From: Mytilus californianus
Taxonomy: Eukaryota; Mollusca; Bivalvia; Mytilida; Mytilidae
DNA: 64,000 nt
Assembly (NCBI RefSeq): GCF_021869535.1
Contig: NW_026262668.1
Span: 66,494,058-66,558,057 of the forward strand
Reading direction: 5' to 3'
Position numbers and translations under genes: made by a program. Under the pieces are notes generated by a model. The model ran no database searches and was not told where the DNA came from. It saw only the letters and a list, made by a program, of their open reading frames with translations. Of this stretch, positions 52,501 to 61,500 are shown piece after piece (the first letter of the stretch is position 1; every line of letters starts with the position of its first letter).

Positions 52501-55500
52501 GATATTCATCTTATGACAAATGGATATTTCATGCCCTCTACTGCTGAAAGTTTTTTTTTTCACCAATAAAATTGACTGTCAAATGTTCATTTACAAATGA
52601 GAAGATGTGCACTGGTATGATTACCAATGAGACAACTAAGTTCAAATGAAGTGGATGTAAGCAATTATATGCAACCGTACAGCCTTCAACAATGAGAAAA
52701 ACCCATACTGTATAGTTCTCTATAAAAGGCCCCAACATGAAAAATGTGAAACAATCCATTGGTCTTCTTAGGTTCTTTAGTATCCTCCATTGATACTTTC
52801 AACCAAAGTTTGCTTGTTTACAGTAAAATACCGCGTCCTTTTTGGTTTCTTCTCCCTATTACACTTACAGCAGTAGGTTAGCAAATATGTGTGTGTTTAC
52901 CTCAAATAAAATGGACAACCAAAAGTCGAAGTTCTGAACTTTTGTTCCATTATTACTCAGCTTCTGTATCATGGAATGATTTGATATTTAGATTTGATCT
53001 TTATAAGAGGAGTTGTGCAGGATTTTCAGATCTGCTGAGCAGTTCCTGATTTTCTATTTGACAATTATTTTCTCTTCAATTAATGATGATGAGTAGGATA
53101 GCTGCTGATTAAAAAAAGTAATGTCTTTCCTGCTTTTTTATATGATATCCCATTTTGGAGTATATTTTACAATATATTTAAGGAATGGCTGTAATATTTT
53201 TTCTGTCTATTCCATATAACATCAAAAATATGGTTCACACTGAATAACCTGTGTAGAGGGTTATTTAAAAGTGTGCACCACATTTTTGAGGTTATTTCAA
53301 ATAGACAGAAAAAATATTACAGTCATTCCTTATAATTTAATTCTAAATTCCGTTTTAAAGGAGTAAATCCTGAAAAAAAGGTTGATGATGTCACTGTCAC
53401 ATGACAAAATTATGTCTATGAGCTGATAGATAAAAAACTTTCAGCCAATCAGACGACATGTTACATCCAAATTAAAATTATTTACTAATATTGTTTATAT
53501 TTTCCTGCAGTGTGCCTCTAGTGAAGTTATGGCTATCAGGGCCAGTAGATGTTATGAACCTACTAGCAAAGCAATTGTGTTAGCCAATGGAACTCCACTA
53601 ACAATGGATAATATGATAGCTGCTGGTCAGCCACAAGAATATACAGAATTAGTGTTTAAATTATGTGAAGATTTAGCCAAGCTGGGTTCTGACAATGCAG
53701 AGTATGCCTTGTTTACTGCCATTGCAATATTTTCATGTAAGCAACCTATTAATGTAAATTCATAAATTATTGCGTGCATTTATTGTTGCGATTTTTAAAG
53801 AATGGACAAAAATATGTGATTAATTATTGCAATTTCAGAAAAAGCTGCATAGAGTTATATGTATCAAATGTCAGAAGCGAGTTTGTATTGTTGCGATACT
53901 TACGCAGTTGTTTTATTCGCATTAATGAAAACCTCGCAATAATTTCTGAATTTACAATATATGTAAGAAACTTTTAGAAATTTCAAGGATTCTAGATAAA
54001 ATTTTGTTCATGGCTCACTTTAAAGCAGCTTCGTACAAGTACTTAATTGCGAGTGGGCTAAACCTCGCAATAAATTCTGAATTTACAGTATATATAAGGA
54101 CCTTTTAGAAATTTCAAGGAATATAGAAATTTTTGTACATGACTCACTTTACAGAACCTTCTTACAAAATTAAGTACTTAATTGAGAGTGGGCTAAACCT
54201 TTCAATAATTTCTGAATTTACCGTATATGTAAGAAACTTTTAAGAAATTTCAGCGATTCTAGAAAATATTTGTTCATGACTCACTTTATAGAAGCTACTT
54301 ACAAGTAATAATTGCGAGTGGGCTAAATATTTAGGATTGATATCAAAACAATTGAGCAAAACTGTGAAATCAAGAAACTAGCTATATATAGGAAAAACTG
54401 TTTCATTCAACATTCAAAATGTTACTGACCTCACAGGAATTCAACTACCTCACACCTATTCTAATAATAATTTCAATGTTTATGTAAATTTATTGTAAAC
54501 AAAAACAAAGATGGTATATAATATGAAGCAGAAATGGACAGAAAGTTGTTTGTAATATTGTACCTAGCTCAAAATGATAAAAGATGAGGGGATGTATTTT
54601 GAACTGGGATTATACTGGTCCACACATCAGTTTAATGAAATTTTTGTTACATTTTTCTCAGGAACAATAAATCAGATCTTCCTGAAATTTAGTATAAAGC
54701 TTCATGTGACTGCAATGCAGTGTGAAATGTCTTCACATCCATTGCTCGTCTATTTCCTGTTAACTGAATGCGTGTATACTATAACATATAAATTCAAATT
54801 CCTGTTAACAAATACTTATCATGCTTATAGGAGGGGCTCCATTAGTCAACTTGAGCTCACAGTACATCCTGTTGTTTTATATTCTTTGAAGCCTTATTCA
54901 TTTAGAAGTACACCCAAATTGCAGAAAACTATTGTTTTAATGTAGTTCATGTTTGAAAAATGTTCAATGTTGCTTGGTTTGAAAAAACAAAATCAAACAA
55001 AGGGTAAAACTAAAAACAATAGTTTGTTAAACTAAAATCTTTAGGGAATTTGGTATATACACTAATAATGAAGATTGATATTATGAATTTTATTGACTAA
55101 TTTCCTCAAATTACATGTTAATTTGTTCTCATCCTGAACATGCATTTATTTGCCACTGGATGTTAAGCAACCAACAATCAATCAATCAATCAAAATACAG
55201 TGGGGTTCCTTTATTTTCATGGGTACCAATCCCTTGGATTGGGTTGGGGGAGGAAAAGGGGGGGGGGGAAGGAAAGGTATTTATGTGGATACTTTATTTC
55301 TTGTTTTTGATAAATTCTGCATTCAAACCTATTGGTTATTAAAATTCATATTTTGTTTAATACAAAAATTTATGGTCAACCTTAACACATGGAATCTTTG
55401 AAAAATTAGTACCCCTGGAATACTATTGGTAGTGAATTCTCAACATGTGTTGCTTTCCTAATTATATCACGAGTAGTGCATCCCTCTTTATTGAGATAAA

Positions 55501-58500
55501 AAGAAATTATACCACATGTAAGTTTACTTGGTAATGTTTTAATTCTGTGCCAACTTCAATCTTTTTTAATTTAAAGAATTAAACACAATGCTGTTTTTTT
55601 TCAAGAAATATGTTGCATTTATTTAATTAATTAGAATATGTACTTTTGTCTGTCTGCTGGTTCAACTTTTACTATCAGTTTCAGATTACATATATTGATT
55701 TTTCACATTCGTTACTTAGTAAAGCTGCTGTCATATCTTTAATTTTTTTTATTTTTGTGTGAAAATAACCTTCTGTTATATTATACCTTGCATGCGTAAA
55801 TAAGATCTTTAGGAATAGATTTACATATTGTTGTCATGTTTATTTTACATAATCATGACTTATTATGGCTAAATGTAAAACTTGAAGGTTTTCCATGATG
55901 AATTTTGACTAGATAAAAACAATATATACCCATTTTAAAATTACTGTTATTTTCATGGCAATCAGATTATTTTACATTTTACTCAGCTGAGGAAACATAA
56001 ATAAAAATAAATCCGCTGAATTAAATGAAACCTAAAACATTAATAATGGCATGAAAATCTCTTCTTAAAACACAAAAAGTTACTTAAATGTTTTAAGCTT
56101 TGCATTTTCTATAGAAAGATGGATTTATTTCCTCTAGGTTATGTTTGAAGATACTATTTAAAATGATATAAATGAAAAAGGCTCTTATTGTAATATATAT
56201 CCTCGAAATGAACATGCTAGGATGTCTAAAATAACTTTCTATATGTATACATGTATAAGTATCTCTTAGGAATATAGACTAAACTGCTTTTGTTTTCTGT
56301 GTTGAAAAAAAAAAAACGTTCAAAAGTCTGCATTAAAGTTGTTTTGCATACCAGTACACTATTTTGAAATAAAACCTACAAAATTTTGAAGCAAGATATC
56401 TCCATGCTTAAGAGAATACCATTTGACTCTCCCAACACTTTAATAATAGCAACACAATATATTTTTAAGGATGACCTAAATGCTAAAATTTACGAATGTA
56501 GATTTATAGATGAAAGAATTATATTACCTCAACAAAATTCAATCAGACATAAACCCAACCACAGAAATAATCAAGAAATCAAAACAGCAACATAAAGTTT
56601 CCAACAACAACTAAATGTCCATGCCATAAGTCTGCTCAAAATTGTCCCAAGTCTAAAAAAGTTTCGAGTAAATTAAACAGACTATCTGTAACCAAGATCC
56701 AGAGCACTGTTAGATAAGGGGAAGCTGACTCGTATGTGCTTGAACCAAGGAACAGGGGGTCAATCTATCACTAGATTTAATGATCTGATAGGCATAGCTA
56801 AAACGCAAGGAAGGTTTTCATAATTTAATTAACGATAACAATTTAGAGGAATGATGATAACAATCAATTAGTGAACAATGCCAAATAATAATAATCTAAT
56901 TAAAGTACAAGGTATAAAAGCCAAATATCAAATCCAAAGTAAAACTGTTTCTCCTTACAATGTAAATATAAAATAAATGCCAAAACTACTAAATCATAAA
57001 ATGAACTTAATTTAAAAAAAAAAATCAAAATCAAACTGTAGTAGACAGTCTTTAATAATAGGTCCAGTATAATGACATGAATAGTGAGAGGTTACGCTTC
57101 CCAAACACTGACTACTTTTCCAAAATTTCACAATGCTATTTATACTAAAACTCAAAATAAATAAATATGTGTCGACATGTAAATACTCATCCCAGGGATT
57201 TAGTATTTTAAAGCAAAAATAGACTTTAAAATACTAAATCCCTGGGATGTGTTTTGGTTGATTTTAGTCTCTGATGCATGATTTTTTATCATTAATTGTT
57301 TTTGGCTTTTAACTAGCTGTCAGTAACTGCGAGTACTCTCAAATCGTACTTTCTTTGTTAATTTGACCTGTTGGTACTATTTGTAATGCTTTTTATGCCC
57401 CCGCCGTAGCGGAGGGGGCATTAAGTTTTTCCCTTGTCCACCTGTACGTCCGTACATCCGTCCGTATGTACATCCCAAAGTTGGTTTCCGTTCTCTAACT
57501 TGATATTGCCTCAACTAAATGTTATGAAACTTATACACAATGCTTATTAACACAAAATACAGATCAAGTTTGAATATTGGGGGCGTCACATTAACCGTTC
57601 TAGAGTTATGCCCCTTGACAAATGGGAAAATTGCTGAATCTTTTGTTTCCGTTCTCTGACCTAAGTTTGTCTCTACCAAATGCTGTGAAACTTATACACA
57701 ATGCTTATTACCACAAATTACAGATCAAGTTTGAATTTTGGGGATGTAACTTTTACTGTTCTAGAGTTATGCCCCTTTACAAATGGAAAAATTGCTGAAT
57801 TTTTCGTTTCTGTTCCCTCACTTAAGGTAGCCTTAACCAAATGTTATGAAACTTATACACAATGCTTATTACTACAAAATACAGATCAAGTATCAAAATT
57901 ATTTATTTCGTAAAGATATTTCCTTTCTCCTTTTAAAAGAGGGACGAAAGATACCAGAGGGACAGTCAAACTCATAGATCGAAAACAAACTGACAACGCC
58001 ATGGCCAAAAATAAAAAGACAAACAGACAAACAATAGTACAGATGACACAACATAGAAAACTAAAGACTAAGCAACACGAACCCCACCAAAAACTGGGGG
58101 TGATCTCAGGTGCTCCGGAAGGGTAAGCAGATCCTACTCCACATGTGGCACCCGTCGTGTTGCTTATGTTATTACAAATCCGGTTAATAGTCTAATTCGG
58201 TAAGTCACATTCGTGAAAAGGGAAGGGTATTGTAGTTATGACATAAGGAACATATCTGATATCATCTGTGAAACGGTTATTCCATAACGGTCAACCAACT
58301 CTTGATGGCGTCCGTAAAATTTACGAAGGGATGATTTCAACTTCACCATTTGGAACTCTTGGTTTAATAGCTTCCTTGTGTATACCTAACAACAAAATTA
58401 TTTTCATTTATCTGTGTATAATATTATTGTAAATGGCGGATTTTTGTTTAAGGTTATTGTTGTTTTTCTGAAATTGTTTAACATTTCACAGCGGTATAAT

Positions 58501-61500
58501 ACTGTTACTTTAATTATTCATCCCTTATTTTATTGATTTTGTGTTTATATTGTATCATAGATCAAATTTATTCGTTCAGTGTATGTTCACTTGTGTTAAT
58601 GTGTCTTTTGATTGAGTTAAGACATTTCAATTGATATTCTATAGTGTGTCTTTCTATGTTGTGATGTTACACTATTGTTTCAGATAAGGGTGAAGGTTTG
58701 GTATCATTAAAACGTTTAAACCTGCCGCAATTGTTTGCACCTGTCCTAAGTCAGGAATCTGATGTTCAGTAGTTGTCGTTTGTTGATGTGGTTCATAAGT
58801 GTTTCTCGTTTCTCGTTTTTAGCTCACCTGACCTGAAAGGTCAAGTGAGCTTTTCTCATCACTTTGCGTCCGTCGTCCGTAAACTTTTACAAAAATCTTC
58901 TCCTCTGAAACTACTGGGTCAAAATTAACCAAACTTGGTCACAATCATCATTGGGGTATCTAGTTTAAAAAATGTGTCCGGTGGTCCGGTCAACCAACCA
59001 AGATGGCAGCCATGGCTAAAAATAGAACATAGGGGTAAAATATAGATTTTGGCTTATATCTCTGAAACCAAAGCATTTAGAGCAAATCTGACATGGAGTA
59101 AAATTGTTTATCAGGTCAAGATCTATCTGCCCTGAAATTTTCAGATGAATCGGACAACCTGTTGTTGGGTTGCTGTCCCTGAATTGGTAATTTTAAAGAA
59201 ATTTTGCCGTTTTTGGTTATTATCTTGAATATTATTATAGATAGAGATAAACTGTAAACAGCAATAATGTTCAGCAAAGTAAGATCTACAAATAAGTCAA
59301 CTTGACCAAAATGGTCAGTTGACCCCTTAAGGAGTTATTGCCCTTTATAGTCAATTTTTAACCATTTTTTGTAAATTTTTGTAATCTTTTACAAAAATCT
59401 TCTCCTCTGAAACTACTTGGCCAAATTTAACCAAACTTGGCCACAATCATCATTGGGGTATCTAGTTTAAAAAAAGTGTCCGGTGACCCGGCCAACCAAC
59501 CAAGATGGCCGCCATGGCTAAAAATAGAACATAGGGGTAAAATGTAGATTTTGGCTTATATCTCTGAAACCAAAGCATTTAGAGCAAATCTGACGGGATA
59601 AAATTGTTCATGAGGTCAAGATCTATCTGCCCTGAAAATTTCAGATGAATCGGACAACCTGTTGTTGGGTTGCTGTCCCTGAATTGGTAATTTTAAGGAA
59701 ATTTTGCCGTTTTTGGTTATTATCTTGAATATCTTGAATATTATTATAGATAGAGATAAACTGTAAGCAGCAATAATGTTCAGCAAAGTAAGATCTACAA
59801 ATAAGTCAACTTGACCAAAATGGTCAGTTGACCCCTTAAGGAGTTATTGCCCTTTATAGTCAATTTTTAACCATTTTTCGTAAATTTTTGTAATCTTTTA
59901 CAAAAATCTTCTCCTCTGAAACTACGAAGACAAATTTAACCAAACTTGTCCACAATCATTATTGGGGTATCTAGTTTAAAAATTGTGTCCGATGACCCTG
60001 CCCGCAAACCAAGATGGCCGACATGGCTAAAAAATAGTACATAGGGTAAAATGCAGTTTTTGGCTCATATCTCTGAAACCAAAGCATTTAGAGCAAATCT
60101 GACAATTTTGTCATGAATCCATCTGTGTCCTTTGTTTGATATGCACATAGACCAAGGTGAGCGACACAGGCTCTTTAGAGCCTCTAGTTTATATAGATTA
60201 GACTGTTGGTTTTCCAGTTTGAATGGTTTTACACACGTCATTTTTAGGGCCCTTTATATCTTGCTGTGCAGTGTGAGCCAAGGCTTCGTGTTAAAGACCG
60301 TAATTTGACCTATAATGGTTTACTTTTATAAATTTTGACTTGGATGGAGAGTTGTCTCATTGGCACTCATACCACATCTTCTTATATCTATTTAATTAAC
60401 AAAGCCTAATCCTATAATGTTATGATAAAAACTTAAACTATCCTAGTGACATGTTAACTACAATTAATATTTCAAAACAAATTACTTTGAACAAACTGTG
60501 ACATGTCGAGTACTTGCCACTACATATAGGTAAAATTAATTAAACAAATAAATTAAAATTTTACAAAATACAAACATAAAATTTTCTTTCTAAAGATAAA
60601 ACATATTTTTAATACCAAATAACGCTAACAAAAATGTAAGCCAAATAACACACCATGACAACTGTCAAGGATCTATCATCAACCCAAAGTTCTCAAATAA
60701 CCAACAAAAAAAGTCTATTTAAAAATATGACATAAGATCACCATTGAAGAGGTTCCAGAATAGGGAAATGTACTTGGATATGGAATTACTAAACATTTTC
60801 AAGATGAAAAGCACATCATAAGATTCATTCATTAAAACATCACAGTTTTTTACTTATGAGCTTTCTTTTAACATGTTTAAAATGTCAAAAATGACTTTTT
60901 AATTCTGAGAGGTGTTTATTTCATTTGGCATTTTTAGAAGGATTATTGCCTCATTGAAGACAAAAACATATAGTGTAGAATGTAATGATTTCGGGGAATG
61001 GTTTAAAAATTCTGAAATAACTAAACAAACATTCCACATGTTCATGGGCCTGCATGTTCTAACCTAGGATTCTTTGTTTTATATCTGAAGTTTTTTATAT
61101 AGATTTTTTACGATTTTTTTTTTTAAGAATATGGTATTGATGGCAGATTTTTGATAGTCTCCTTTGGGATTCACTACAAGACTCCATACAATGTATATCT
61201 TGTAATAGTAGTAAAAAGAAAGTCATTTTACATCTCCATACATATACCTATAGAAAACTTGTTCTTCGTTGAACATTTGAATTCGTGGTTTACCTTACCC
61301 ACATCATCCATGAAAATTGGTATCCCATGGCTAATAATGAATCTACAGGAATAGATAATAAAATCACAAGCACAATAAAATTATATCCCATCAATGAATG
61401 CTCGCAGTTACTCAAATCTATCACAAGGAATGCTAACAATTACTGAAAACAAGCTCAAAGTATTCAACCTACCTATACGTAATCAATTCTGTTCTTACTC

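Larger units (their letters stand above)
52462..53510 (+). other. EcR: Intron 5 (1.05 kb) of EcR
   Basis: A short intron containing a family A piece (52595-52765) and a long palindrome (53179-53331). The acceptor is tattttcctgcag. The remaining sequence is unremarkable. Confidence 0.85.
57180..60395 (-). repeat. Inverse family A element broken by nested insertions
   Basis: Family A sequence appears at 57240-57393, 58545-58820 and 60188-60395, in the order and orientation expected of one inverse copy when compared with 35195-36165. Between these lie family C (57394-57893), family H (57935-58400) and family B (58821-60187). Confidence 0.78.

Noticed and set aside
56386..56595. 69-residue frame starting [16 protein letters not shown]
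   Set aside because: Composition is protein-like and could be a scrap of a mobile-element protein, but no motif is recognisable and neighbouring sequence gives no support.
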